Of a stretch of 64,000 nt of DNA, positions 43,572 to 56,782 are shown in pieces. Source of the DNA: Dasypus novemcinctus (lineage: Eukaryota > Chordata > Mammalia > Cingulata > Dasypodidae). The notes under the pieces were generated by a model. That model ran no database searches, was not told the DNA's origin, and saw only the letters and a program-made list of their open reading frames with translations. Numbering within the stretch: the first letter of the stretch is position 1; every line of letters starts with the position of its first letter. The stretch spans positions 28,179,294 through 28,243,293 of the forward strand of contig NC_080698.1 in the NCBI RefSeq assembly GCF_030445035.2, given 5' to 3'. Made by a program: the position numbers and the translations under genes.

Positions 43572-44163
43572 CTTCTACCTGAATTTTTTTTTTTGTCATA
43601 ATATAAAATTGCTGGATTTTATTAATAAGGAATGCCTGGTACAGACATCCTTGATTCACCCCTAAGCTCCCCACCCCATCCCTTACTTCATCCCCAGACT
43701 CCCCCAAGGGGTTGGAGTTCACCTAGAATGCTAAATACTTGGATGGCCAGAGCTGGGCCTCAGCCCTAATGCATCTCAGTCCCTCTCCCCTGATATCCAA
43801 TCTATATGCAAGACCTGTTGGCTCTACTTTCACAATATATTCCAAATCCAAGCTCTGTTCACAACTCCATTTGTCTTGGCCACTGTCATCCAAGCCATCA
43901 TCCTCTGTTGCCTGGTCCTCTGGCATTGCCTCCTAATGGGTCTCTTTCCCTCTAACCCATTCTCTACAGAGCATCCAGAGTGCCCTTTGCCTAGCATAAA
44001 TCAGACCATGTCTCTCCCCTGCCAAAGCCTCTTCAGTGGTCACCCATTGCATCTTGAATAAAAACCAAGTTGTTAATGCCCACATTAGTCTTGAAGCCCC
44101 CTTGGAGTCTGACCTCTGTCAATTTCTTTAAACTCCTCTCATGAGGTTGCAGCAACTTGGGCT
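43572..44163 (-). pseudogene. Polyadenylated insert of unknown origin inside HAL1
   Basis: HAL1 sequence stops after ACCTGAA at 43571 and resumes with TTGAAGAAC near 44165. The insert opens with about 11 T on the + strand, so on the minus strand it ends in poly(A), with AATAAA some 25 bases before it (ATTAATAAGG region on the + strand). The body contains an old interspersed repeat. This fits a retrocopy of an mRNA 3' end; the parent is not recognised. Confidence 0.5.
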
Positions 44164-44312
44164 TGAAGAACTTCTTTTAACATTGGAAGCAGGGTTGGTC
44201 TTCTGGCAATAAATTCCTTTAGGCTTTGTTTGAGAATATTTTATTTCTCATTCACTTTTGAAGGATAATTTTGTTGGAAATAAGAAATCTAGCTAGCTGG
44301 GCTTTTCCTTTT

Positions 44313-44743
44313 TTTTGTGAAAGATTTATTTAGTTTTGTTTATTTCTCTCCCCTTCCCCTCCCCCCCACCCCGGTTGTCTGCTCTCTGTGTCCATTTGCT
44401 GCATGTTCTTCTTTTTGTCTGCTTCTGCTGTTGTCAGTGGCACGGGAATCTGTGTTTCTTTTTTTGTTATGTTGTCTTGCTGCGTCAGCTTTCCATGTGT
44501 GTGGTACCATTCCTGGGCAGGCTGCACTTCCTTTCACACTAGGCAACTCTACTTATGGAGCGCACTCCTTGTGCGTGGGGCTCCCCTATGTGGGGGACAC
44601 CCCTGTGTGGAGCGGCACTCCTTGTGCACATCAGCACTGCGTGTGGGCCAGCTCCACATGGGTCCAGGAAGCCCAGGGTTTGAACCAAGGACCTTCCATG
44701 TGGTAGACGGACACCCTATCCACTGGGTGAAGTCTGCTTCCCA
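44313..44743 (-). mobile_element. DAS SINE in HAL1
   Basis: Inverted DAS element with the 12-bp duplication GCTTTTCCTTTT at 44301-44312 and 44744-44755. The B box reads GGTTCAAACCC on the minus strand. It is the youngest layer at this site. Confidence 0.9.
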
Positions 44744-46033
44744 GCTTTTCCTTTTAATACTTTAAATATATTAATCCATTCCGTTCTTGATTGCATGGTT
44801 TCTGAAGAGAAGTTTGATGTAATTCTGACACTTTCTGACCCTTACTCCTCTATAAATAAGGTTTTGTTTTTATTTTTTGGTCTGGTGTTTTCAAGATTTT
44901 TTTTCTTTGTTTTTCTGCAATTTGAATATGATATTTCTAGGTGAAGATTTTTTTTTAGTGTTTATCCTGCTTGGTGTTCTTGAGCTTCCTGGATTTGCTG
45001 TGGTGTCTATTATTAATTTTGAAAATTTCTCAGCCATTATTACTCCAAATATTTCTTCTGTTCTTTTTCTTTATTTCTTTTCCTTCTGGTAGTCACATTA
45101 CGTGCATATTACGCCTTCTGTACTTTTCCTACACTTCTTGGATAGTATGTTCTGTTCTTTTTTTTTCTGATTCTCTTTTTCTTTTGGTATCTCAGTTTGC
45201 AAAGTGAACTGAAATCTTCAAGTTCAGTTAGTTTTTCTTTGGCCATGTTCTGTCTACTGAAGAGGCTACCAAGGGAATTCTTCATTGCTCTATAATATTT
45301 TGATTTCCTTTTGGTACTCTTTTAGAGTTTCCATCTCTCTGTTTGCATTATCCATCTGTTCTTACATGTTGCCCTCTTTTCCCATTCAAGCAATAGCATA
45401 TTATAGTTATATTGAATTTCTCTTCTAATAATTCCAAAATCTCGACCATATCTAAGTCTTACTCTGATGTTTGCTGACACTCTTCAGACTGTGTATTTTT
45501 CTGCCTTTTTAGCATGCCTTATAATTTTTTGTTGAAATGCAGAGATTGTGTGTCAAGTAATAGGAACTGAAGTAAGTAAGTTTTTACCATGAGGATTTAT
45601 GCTAATCTGGCTAGGAGGGCTGTGTTTAATGTTTGCTGTAGCTATAGGTGCCAGAGGCTTCAAATTCCTCCAGTATCCTTGATTTTGTCTCTCCTCTTGA
45701 CTTTTGGTTGTTTTAAATACTTCTCAGAGAGTGTGGGTCTTCCACCTCTTTCAGATGTAATCCACTCTTATTCTGGAGCCATGCTGGTGTGGTGGCATGA
45801 TGTGGGTGAGGAAGAGTGTTGTATAGTTGTCCAATCAAATCTCAGTCTCTTTGTGGGCCTGGGTCTTAGGACTGTGACCTTCACAGGTGTTTCTCCAGTA
45901 GTATAGTTTTTGTTTCTCCTCTCCCTTATCCTGCCTTGTTCCCAATCTACTTCCTTCAAGCCTTGACCCCTGTTGCCATGTTTCCCCACTTTCCCCTTAG
46001 ATGAGAGAGGAAAGCTAGAGGGTATGGGGGGGA

Positions 46034-46492
46034 TATCTTAGTTTTCCAGGCTGTTATCACAAATACCACACAATGAGTTGTCTCAATGAGTTTTAGAGGT
46101 AGAAGTCCAGAATAAAGGTGTTGGCAAAATCATGTTTTCTCCTCAAAGTCTGTGGCATTCTGATACTCATTTGCTGCAATCCTTGGCATTCTTTGGTTTG
46201 CCTCTCTGCCTCTTATCACATGGTGATCTCTCCTTGTGTCTGTTGTTCAGGTTTCCACTGACTTCCAGCTTCTGATTCCTATCTATGGCTTTCTCTGACT
46301 CCTAACTTCTGATTTCTTCTCTTTATAAGGCCTCCATGAATATGGATTAAAACTCATCCTTATTCAGTTGGGCCACACCTACCTAAAAATAATATCCTTA
46401 AAGGTCCTATTTACAATAGGTTCACACCCATAGGAATGTGGATTACTATTAAAAACGTATCTTTCACTGGTGTCCATAATTCAACCTCCTAT
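46034..46492 (-). mobile_element. MLT1-like LTR
   Basis: Blocks TTAGTTTTCCAGGCTGTTAT, ACAAATACCACACAATGAG, TTATAAGGCCTCCATGAATA and TGTCCATAATTCAACC follow MLT1 (ERVL-MaLR) in reverse. The terminal TG is mutated. Confidence 0.7.
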
Positions 46493-47395
46493 GGGGAGGA
46501 GGAGAGGAATGTCTTTTGCCCAGCTGTTATCATACTCAGGCAAATATATATATATATTTTTCTTAGAGAGTAGGTCTTTGCTATGGAGAAGGCTCTGGAT
46601 AAATTTCACAAAACTCTTTCTATCCTCCCATCAGAACCATTAGGGGATCTTTCTAGGATCTTTACTGGGAGATAAAACACACAAAAATTTATCTTGAAGA
46701 TAAAACACACAAAAATTTAGCCCCCTCTCCAAAGACTAGACTTCCCAGAATTATCTCACTGTAATGCAATTCCACATTTAGTGCCCAAGAATTCTTCAAA
46801 ATTACCATTAAAGTGCTTTTTACTACTTAATGGCTCTTGTGGCTTCCTGTCCAGATAAGTAGTTCTCAATTGTGTCTCTATGAGGTTACCTGTACTCCAG
46901 ATTTCAGGGTGATGATCTGCCCTAAAACCTAATTTCTCTGATGGGTCAAAAAAATGTCACTGATTTTCAGTTTGTCCTGCTTTCTTTGCTTGTAAGGTTG
47001 GTAGTGATGATTTCCAAGCCCTTTATATATCTGTGCTGAATATGGAAGTCCTTATAATAAGCTTCTAATACATATTTGTTGGATGAATGAATGAATTTTT
47101 CTTTTCCTTGTATATAAATATTTTATATCCTCTTCTATAGTCATGATATATATCACAAATTAAGTAAAAAAGTTACTCTCCCCTTATAAAGTATGTTCAT
47201 ACACTTAATCATATTTTGGTATCTTTTGCTTATAAATTACATGTTCATGAAATTATTTAACATATAGGCCGATAAATGCTGACTCTTAAGTATCTAAGAA
47301 CCCAGCTCCTAGGTCTAAATTAAAATGATATGATATAGTTTAATTAAAAACATCAGTCATTTTGAGATATTTTTACCATAGTATTAAAACTAAAT
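46493..47395. other. Intergenic sequence, mostly unassigned
   Basis: A short AT repeat lies near 46545. The stretch 47030-47100 (AATACATATTTGTTGGATGA) looks like an L2 end. Nothing else is recognised. Confidence 0.4.
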
Positions 47396-48938
47396 TGAGG
47401 AGATCCAGGATGGCAGAATAGGGAATAGCAGACTGCACTCCTTCTCCAAAAACTGTGGGAAGGTAGGCAAGCTTGCCTGGCAAATGGGAAGCTGCAGCAC
47501 CAGGGTGATTGGAGAAGGTAGCTGGAGAGGAGGTGACCAGTCAGCTCAGAGGAGAGGGAAGCCAAGGGCAACAAGGCAGGCAAGTTGGTAGCCATCTCCT
47601 AAGGAGAGAGAAGTCAGGGAGGTGATCTGGATGGAAGACTGGCACCTAGCTGGCTCTAAGAGTGAGAAGAGCTACTGGGTGAACAGGTGTGTGTGCCAGT
47701 GTCCAGCAGGCTTTCAAAGGGAGCCCAGCTGGCTCATGGGGAAAGGGAAGCAGTTGGGAATAGGGGAGGTGGGCACAATCAGCAGATGGACCATCACCCA
47801 GCCCTAGGGAGAGAAGAGTAGCTGGACAATTGGATGTATTGTTGTTGTTCAGCCAACTTACAAGCAGAGGGGAGCTGCAGTGTAACTGGGAATGCTGGCT
47901 GGTGCTCAGGGAGCAAGGGGAGCAGAGTATGTGTGATTGGGCAGGTGGATCGGCTCCCAAACAGCTTGGTGAAGAGGAGAGCCACAGGCTGGCATCTAAT
48001 AGCTCCAAGGACAGGGGAGGGTGGAGGAGATCAGGTAGCCTGATATGCTATGCTCAGTCACACCCTGGGAAGAGAGAACACTGGAGGAATGATCTGGTGA
48101 AATGACCACACTCAACCCATGCAGGGGGAGAGGGGAGCTGGGGGTAGTGATTAGCCAAGATCACAAGCAGGCAGCCAGCTCTGGCTGGGGAAGGGGAGTC
48201 ATGGGGCAAGCAGGCTCCTGAGGGGAAAGCTAGCCAGAGGGGTTTTTTCCCCCTTTCCCTCTGGATACCTGTGGAGAGGCAGGTCACAAGGGTGATTGAT
48301 TGGTGGGCATAGGCAGGCCAAGATGATTGCTGGTGGCCTGAGATGGAGCCTGTTTTTTTTTTTTTACCTCTTTCCTTCCTCTTTTTATTTTCTTTCTTCT
48401 ATTCCCTCTTCCTTTCTGACTTCCTGTTTTATTTTCACTTCTTTTTTCTCTTATTTATCTGATATTTTATTATATTTTATTTTTTCCTGTTTATTTTTTT
48501 CACCTTTTTATTATTTTTGTTCTGATTATTTATTTTTTCCTGTCTCTTTTTTCTTGTTCCTTTTTCCTATTTCTCTTCTTTCTTTCCTTTTTGTGGATCT
48601 AATTTTTTTTTTCAGTTGAACATGGGCAATTAAAAATATATATAATAAGTGGAATCAAGTGTTAAAGAGGACTCCGCACAAAACCAAACAAAAATAAAAC
48701 CCTAGACTAGAAAGAGAATCTAACCAGTTGAATAAGCCCATTAAGAAAAACAGATGCCTAGACATAAGCAAAAATTATAAGCTATACCAAGAAACAGGAA
48801 GTCATGGCCCATTCTAATGAACAAACTAAAAAGCAGGAGGAAATGTACGATGTAGAAGAAGTAATGAAGGACATCCCAACAAATATCCTTAATCAACTCA
48901 GTAACATGAAGGAAAAGATAAAGGCTATCAAGAAGACA

Positions 48939-49036
48939 CCTAGGGGGAGGGAGTGGGTGTCGCTCAATGATTGAGCATGTGCTTCACGTGTATGAGTTCC
49001 CGGATTCACTCCCCAGTACCTCTTGAGGGAGAAAAA
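48939..49036 (+). mobile_element. Short tRNA-Ala-like SINE in L1 ORF1
   Basis: About 75 bp resembling tRNA-Ala: GGGTGTCGCTCAATGATTGA (A box region) and GGATTCACTCC (B box), ending CCCCAGTACCTCT, followed by a short A tail. AAGACA at both ends may be a short duplication. The anticodon region does not read as Ala AGC, so it is not a gene. Confidence 0.7.
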
Positions 49037-52000
49037 AAGACAATGGGGAAACATACAGAAGAAATTCTAAACATATGTAAAAATGATAACAGATCTTAGA
49101 GTAATGAAAGAAAGGCACAATGCAAGACATTTAAAATACACTAGAAACAAATAACAGCAGATTTGAACTGGCAGAGGAAAGAATTAGCAACATCAAACTA
49201 GGACATCCAAAACTGCACAGATAGACAAAAAAAAAAAAAAAAAAAAGTAAAAAATTCAGCGGGGTCTCGGAATTGAATGAGAACATGAAACACACAAAAG
49301 TATGCATTATGGGCATCCCAGAGGGAGAAGAGAAGAGAAAAGGGTCAGAAAGAGTGTTTGAGGAAATAATGGCTGATAATTTCCCAACTCTTATGAGTCA
49401 TATGGATGTACATGCCCAGGAAGTACAGTATACTCCAAGCTCAGTAAATCCTAGCAGACTGACCCGAGACAAATACTTATCAGATTGTCAAATGCTCAAG
49501 GCAAAGACAGAATCCTGAAAGCAGCAAGAAAAAAGAGATCCATCACATATAAGGAAAGCTCAGTAAGGTTAAGTGCTGATTTCTCAACCAAAACCATAGA
49601 GGAGAGAAGGCAGTGGTATAGCATAGTTAAGGTACTGAAAGAAAGAAAATGCCTGCCAAGAATTCTGTATCCAGCAAAAATTGTCATTCAGAAATGAGGG
49701 AGAGTTCACAATATTCACAGATAAACAGAAATTGAGGGAATTTTTCAACAAGATTCCTGCCCTTCAAGAAATACTAAAGGGAGATCTGTAGGATGAAACA
49801 GGAGAGTGAGGGTTGGAGGAGAGTGAGGGTTGGAGGAGAGTGTAGAAAGGAAGAGTATTAGTAACTAAAAGGAAAAAAAGAGAAATAAAAGTAAAATATG
49901 ACATATAAGCCTAAGAAAAAAATGGCTTAATTAAGTACTGCCTTTACACTAATAACATTGTATGTTAATGGATTAAACCCTCAAATCAAAAGACATAGAA
50001 TGTCAGAATGGATAAGGAAACATGACCCATCTATATGCTGTCTACAAGAAAATCACCATAGATCCAGGGACATAAATAGGTTGCAAATGAAAGGTTAGAA
50101 AATGATTTTACATGCAAACAGTAATGAATAAAAAGGGCAGGAGTACTAATATAGCACAAAATAGACTTTAAAAGCAAGACTACTGTAAGAGACAAAGAAG
50201 GACACTAATATATTAAACAAAGGAGTAATCTACCAAGAAGAAAGAACAACCATAAATATTTATGCAATTAACCAGGATGCCCCAAAATATATGAGGCAAA
50301 TACTGGCAAAACTAAGGGGAGAAATAGATGCCTTATGGGGGAACTTCAATATACCAATATCACAATTAGACAGAACATCTTGATAGAGGTTCAATAAGGA
50401 ACAGAGATCTTGAATAGTACATTAGAGGAACTAGATGTAATGGACATAAACAGAACTTTACACCCCCAAACAGCAAGATATAAATTCTTCTTGAGTGTTC
50501 ATGGATCATTCTCCAGGATAGACCACATGCTAGGTCACAGAACAAGTCTCAGTGAATTTAGAAAGAATGAAATTATACAAAGCAATTTCTCTGACCACAA
50601 CAGAATGAAGTTGGAAATTAATAAGGGGTGGAGAACTTGAATAGACACAAATATATGAAGTTAAAAAAAACACCCTTAGACAACAGTGGGTCAAGGAGGT
50701 TTGCCAGAGAGATCAGTAATACCTTGAAGCAAATAAAAATGAGAGCTGAAAATATCAAAATACATGGGATGTAGTTAAAGCAATGCTGAGAGGGAAATTT
50801 AAAGCCCTAAATACCTATATTAAAAAAGAAGAAAGAGCTAAAACCAAAGACCTAACTGCACAACTGGAGGAACTGGAAAAACAACAACAAACTAATCCCA
50901 AAGCAAGCAGAAGGAAGGAAATAACACAGATTAGGCCAGAATTAAATGAAATTGTGAATAAAAAATATTGGAAAGAATTAACAAAACCAAAAGCTGATTT
51001 TTTGAAAAGATTAATAAAATTGAAACTCTTAGCTAGACCAACAAATAAAAAAGTGAGAACATGTAAATGAATAAAATCAGAAATGAGAAAGGAGATATCA
51101 CCACTGACCCACAGAAATAAAGAATATCATAGGAGGATATTTTGAAAACTCGTATGTCAACAAGATGGACAATTTAGATAAAATGGATGAATTTCTAGAA
51201 ATACGTGAGCTACCTACATTTACAGAAGAAGATTAGAAGAACTCCACAGCCCAATCACAAGTAGGGAGATTGAATTAGTCATCAAAACCTGCAACCAAGA
51301 AAAACCCAGGACCAGATGGCTTCACAGGTGAATTCTACAATCATTCCAGAAAGAAGTAATACCAATCCTGCTCAAACTCTCCCAAAAAATTGATGAGAAG
51401 GGAACATTACCTAATTCATTCTATGATGCCAACATCACCCTAATACCAAAGCCACATACAGATGCCACAAGAGAAAAAAGCTACAAACCAATTTCTCTAA
51501 TGAACTTAGATGCAAAAATCCTCAATAAAATGTGGGCTAATTGAATTCAACAGCACATCAAATGAATTATACAGCAAGCTCAAGTAGGTTTTATCCCAGT
51601 TATACAAGGATGCTTCAACATAGAAAATCAATCAATGTAACACACCACATAAACGGACTGAAGGGGGGAAATCGCATGACCATCTATATCGATACAGAAA
51701 AGGTATTCAGCAAATTATTGCATCCTTTCTGATGAAAACATTTCTGAAGACAGAAATAGGAGGAAACTTCCTCAACATGATAAAGGGTATATACAAAAAA
51801 ACCCACAGCTAACATCTTACTCAGTGGTGAAAGGGGAAAGACTTTCCATCTTAGAGCTGGAATGAAACAAAGATGCCCTCTGTCATCACTCTTATTTAAC
51901 ATTGTATTAGAAGTACTTGCTCAAACATTTAGGCAAGAAAAAGAAATAATAGCCATCCAAATTGGAAAGGAAGATGTAAAACTTTCACTATTTGCAGATG

Positions 52001-52073
52001 ACATGATCTTATATGTAGAAAGTCCTGAAAAATCTACAACAAAGCTACAGCAAATCTACAAAAAATTTACAAC

Positions 52074-52929
52074 TGGGAAGTGGACTTGGCCCAGCAGTTA
52101 GGGCATCCGTCTACCACATGGGAGGTCTGCGGTTCAAACCCTGGGCCTCCTAGACCCGTGTGGAGCTGGCCCATGTGCAGTGCTGATGTATGCAAGGAGT
52201 GCTCTGCCACGCAGGGGTGTCCCCGTGTAGGGGAGCCCCATGTGCAAGGAGTGCACCCTATAAGGAGAGCCGCCCAGTGTGAAAGAAAGTTCAGTCTACC
52301 CAGGAATGGCACCAAACACAGGGAGAGTTGACACAAGATGATGCAAAAAAAAAGAAACACGGATTCCCATGCTGCTGACAACAGAAACAGACAAAGAAGA
52401 ACATGCAGCAAATAGACACAGAGAACAGACAACTGGGGGAGGGGGGAATGAGTAGATGCTGAGTGTTGCTATTCCAAGTTAGCAACCCCTGCTGTGGGCT
52501 GCTACTCTAAGTTAGCAACCTACGAGGACCGGGCGGGCTTCCACGGCTCGGCGGTGAGCCCCTAGGCCAACACGTAGGCCTAGGTTCTCCAGGCGTGGGG
52601 GACGCGCGGTAAAAACCACGGAGACAGCCTGTGAGAATGAGCTAGTCCAATTTATTGCGGAAATACACTTGATTATATAAGGTCGGGTCAAGGGAGGGGT
52701 AGGAATTGGGGCGGGTAAACTACGGGGCGGTAGTGGATAGGCGGAACTGTGCAGGCAGCTATGAAGTAGGCGGTGATTAAGAAAGGGGGCAGATTATGAG
52801 TTGGCTAAGTGGACGGGACTGGCGGGAAGGATAGCAACGGCTGGAAAAGGGAGATAACAAAGGCTAGGAGGAGGGGTGAAGGGAGGCAGCAACAAGTAGA
52901 GAAAAAAAATGAAAAAATAATAAAAAATA
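52074..52929 (+). mobile_element. DAS SINE, itself split by a solo LTR
   Basis: A DAS copy begins GGGAAGTGGACTTGGCCCAG with B box GGTTCAAACCC at about 52130. The 13-bp duplication AAAAATTTACAAC lies at 52061-52073 and 52930-52942. Its tail is interrupted by the LTR at 52457-52894. Confidence 0.92.
52457..52894 (-). mobile_element. Solo LTR of an endogenous retrovirus
   Basis: 438 bp with TG...CA ends and the perfect 6-bp duplication AGTAGA (52451-52456 and 52895-52900). On the minus strand it shows a TATATAA box, an AATAAA about 20 bases further and a C/T-rich first part, the order U3-R-U5. The 6-bp duplication is usual for class II (betaretrovirus-like) elements, but the class is an inference. 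Nothing but the LTR is present. Confidence 0.8.
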
Positions 52930-55900
52930 AAAAATTTACAACAGAGCTGATCAACAAGTTCAGTAAAGCGGCAGGTTAAAAGATCAACAGGAAAAAATAA
53001 GTAGCATTTTTTTTACACTAATAATGAGCACCCTGAAGAGGGAATCAAGAGAAAAATCCATTCATAATAGCAATGAAAAGAATCAAATATCTAGAAATAA
53101 ACTTAACTAAGGATGTGAAGGACTTGTGCTCAGAAAAGTGTACAACATAGCTAAAGGAAAACAAAGAAGACCTAAATAAATGGAAGACTATTCCATGTTG
53201 ATGGATAGGAAGACTAAACATCATTAAGATGTGTATCCTACCCAAATTGATTTACAAATTCAATGTAATCCCAATAAAAGTTCCAAAAGCATTTTTTACA
53301 GAACTGGAAAAGCCAATTACCAAATTTATTTGGGAGAGAAACTGCCCTGAATAGAAAAAACATCTTGGAAAAAAAACAAAGAAATTGGAGGAATCATGCT
53401 ACCTGACTTTAAAGCATACTACAAAGCTGCAAGTGGTCAAACTGCATGGTATTCACACAGGATAGACATCTTGACCAATGGAACTGAACTGAGAATCCTG
53501 ATATAGACCCGTGCATATACGGTCAACTGATATTCAATAAGGCCACCAAGCCCACTCAACTGGGGCAAAATAGTCTCTTCAACAAATAGTGCTCAGAGAA
53601 CTGGATATCCATGTACAAAAGAATGAATGAGGATCACCATCTCATGCCCTATACAAAAATTAACTCAAAATGGGTCAATGTCCTATATGCAAGAGCTAAG
53701 ACAATAAAGTTCCTGGAAGATAATGCAGGGAAGCATCTATGAACTTTTGTAGTAGGAAATGGTTTCATAAACTTTACACCCAAAGTACAAGCAATAGAAG
53801 AAAAAATAGCTAAATGAGACCTCTTCAAAACAAAAACTTTTTTGCTTCAAGAAAGTGAAAAGGCAGCCTACTCAATGGGAGAAAATATTTGGGAACCACT
53901 TATCTGATAAGGATCTAATATCCAGCATATATAAAGAAATATTACACCTAAATAAAAAAGATTAAAAGCTCATTTAAAAATTGGGCAAGAGATATAAATA
54001 GACACTTTTCCAAAGAGAACATACAAATGGCTAAAAAGCACATGAAAAGATGCTCAACATTGCTAGCTAGTAGGCAAATGCAAATCAAAAGTAAAATGAG
54101 ATATTATCTTAAACATATTAGATGGCCTGCTATTAAAAAATAGAAAACTACAAGTGTTGGAGAGAAGGTGGAGGAATAGGAACACTCATCCACTGCTTGT
54201 GGGAATGTAGAATGGTGTAGGTATTGTGGAGGATGGTTTGGTGGTTCCTCTAAGTATAGAGGATGCTAAGTATAGAGTTGCCATATGATCTGACAATCCC
54301 ATTACTAGGAATATACCCAGAGAATTGAAAGCAGGGACACAAACAGATATAAGCACACCAATGTTCTTCGTGGCATTATTCCCAATTGCCAAAAGTTGGA
54401 AGAAATCCAAGTGTGCATCAATGGATGAATGGATAAACAAAATGTGGTATACACACATGATTGACTATTACTCAACTGTAAGAAAGAAGGAAGTGTTGAC
54501 ACATGTGACAGTATGGAGGAACCTCTAAGACCTTATGTTGAGTGAAGTAAGCCAGTCATTAAAGGACAAATATTGCATGACCTCACTGATATGAACTAAG
54601 GATATTGGGCAGACTTATGGAAGTAGGGTCTGGAAGATATGTTACCAGTAGATAGAAAGGGAGTAGAGAGTAGTGAGCCAATGCTCAATCTGGGTAGAAT
54701 CTATGATAAGGTAGATTATAGTGGATTGGCAGTGAAAGAGGGTGATGGTGGTGCAACAATGTAAGTGGGGGTTGATGATGCTGGAGTATGAGTTTGAGCA
54801 GGGGTTGGGGATGGGCTGGACCATCCATGGAGCTGGGGTGGGGCTGGAGGAAGGAAAAGGTGAACTCTGGAGAGATGGAGGACCGTGGTTGAGAATATAA
54901 CTGTGGGAGTATTCTTTTGGTATCTATGGCAGGGGAGAATCATTGGTGCAGGTGTCCTTGGTGGGGGAATGTGGGGGGAGGAGTGCACCTGGGCCATGCC
55001 TGCATGGAATATGAATATGTTCATGTTGTCATGGGATGTTGTCTCAGTGGGTGGAGACCCACACAATAACCAACAAAATATTAAACCCTCACCCTGGGGA
55101 GTACTGCTACATTCTCAAATAGAGGGGCAAGAGTATCTAGAGTACATAGGTAGTGCCTAATAAAAGAAAACAGACCAATATACCATGCTTTCGATATTAA
55201 TGCTTGTGCTTATGAACCTCATTCTTGTAAAATTGAAACTTAGCCTAATAATATCTATTGTGTAAGAGTTACCTCCTGAAAACCTCCTTATTACTTGAAT
55301 GTGGCCTCTTTCTAACCAAACTCAGCAAATAAACTCGCTACCTTCTCCCACTCATGGGACCTGACTCCTAGGGTAAGCTTCCCTGAAACTGAGGGATTAC
55401 TACCAAGTGCCAACCAGTGATGCATTTGGAAAAAGACCTTGACCAAAAGGGGGAAATGTTAAATACAAAAGAGATTTCATAGCTAAGAGAGTTCAAAGTG
55501 AGTCAGGAGTTTGTTTCAGAGGTTAAGCTTATGTACTTCTCAGGCAGATCTCACTAACTTCCATAGTAAGCAAAACCTCAAAAAGGGGTGCCCCTGAGGG
55601 CTTTAGAGATATCTGGACACAATAGGTAAGGCACACATCCCCATGAAATCAGCACCCTGGTTGTGGGCCTTACCTTGGAATATATGATAATCTCTATCCC
55701 CAACGTAACAGTTATTAGACTCATTTATAATTTCTATATGCATTATTCTTCTACCCCTTTTATCTGAACCTATAATTAGCAGTATAGCTGTTAAATATTA
55801 TGACCCAGAGACCTAAATCTTTGGTCTGTCCATATGCTGGTTGAGCCCTGAATCTCAGCAGAGTTGAGACCAATACCTACTTTCCAGTTCATCAGACTTG

Positions 55901-56560
55901 CCCAGGACAAGTAACAAAATGATGATGATGGACAACTCTCATAGCCAAAATCAGAGTATCTACAACTGCAAGCAAAACAATTCTGTCCATCTGCTCCAAA
56001 GGTCTAAGCCCCTTCTTAATCTGAAGCAGAGCGGGTATCACCATCCCCCAATCCTCAGGATTGAGAAATAAACAAACATAAGAGGGCAATGCAACCATGG
56101 ACAAAATTAGTTTTATTATTATTGTAGTATCAGAATAATTGCAATATTGATATAAAGATAGTGGTTATAAGAGGTTATGAGGGGTGGGGGGGAAGAATAG
56201 GTGGAACATAGGGCATTTTTAGGGCAGTGGAATTATTCTGCATAACATTGCAATGATGGATACAGGCCATTACATATTTTTGTCAAAACCTATAAAAGTT
56301 ACACCTACAAAGTGTAAACAATAATGTAAACTACAGACCTTGGTCAATAGCAAAGCTTCAATATTTGTTCATCAATTGTAAGAAATGTACCTCACTAATG
56401 TAAGATGTTATTAATAGGGGAAAATGTGGTAAGGGAGGGAGTCTAGTATATGGGAATCCCCTATACTTTTGATGTACGTTTTCTGTAATTTAAAACTTCT
56501 CTAAAAATAAAGTTTATTATAGAAAGAAAGAAAATAAAGGGAAAAAAAATCTAAACTGAA

Positions 56561-56782
56561 AATTACAATGTAATCATTTTAATTTACGCTTATTTTATAT
56601 ATCAGAACTTCTTTCATTGTTTAGTTTGTTAAAAGTAAATGGGATTTAATAAACTCTTTTCTTCTTTTCTCTTTCATGAATATATGCACAATAGTATGGT
56701 TTGGTGAAAAAACGATGCTACACATAAATATTAACAAACACAAACCATGTAATATATTTTCTAAGTATTTTATATGGTTCTT
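56561..56782. other. Intergenic sequence, nothing recognised
   Basis: AT-rich. Confidence 0.4.

Larger units (their letters stand above)
43235..46030 (-). mobile_element. HAL1 (half-L1), split twice
   Basis: Inverted HAL1. The 3' part (43235-43571) continues at 44164-44312 with GAAGAACTTCTTTTAACATT and after the SINE at 44744. The ORF1 region shows CAGCCATTATTACTCCAAAT near 45030, and 5' sequence runs to about 46030. It is interrupted by the insert at 43572-44163 and by a DAS SINE. No intact ORF is left. Confidence 0.65.
47396..56560 (+). mobile_element. Second full-length L1, degenerate and nested
   Basis: It starts GAGGAGATCCAGGATGGC, a usual L1 5' start. The 5' UTR (to about 48795) includes a pyrimidine tract at 48349-48615; ORF1 remnants follow at 48800-49795 ([16 protein letters not shown]), ORF2 remnants at about 49930-54600 ([15 protein letters not shown] at about 51992) and a 3' UTR to about 56530. 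Stops and frameshifts break both ORFs. A small SINE sits at 48939, and a DAS SINE with a solo LTR sits at 52074-52929. Flanks AAAACTAAATTGA and AAATCTAAACTGA are a possible decayed duplication. Confidence 0.88.

Noticed and set aside
47353-48287. Open frames between 47.3 and 48.3 kb as coding exons
   Set aside because: They fall in the 5' UTR of the L1 that starts at 47396.
48945-49020. Functional tRNA-Ala gene
   Set aside because: It has mismatches in the stems and anticodon region, an A-rich tail and a position inside an L1, so it is a SINE.
52457-52894. Provirus
   Set aside because: Only one LTR is present; there is no gag, pol or env sequence and no second LTR within the 6-bp duplication.
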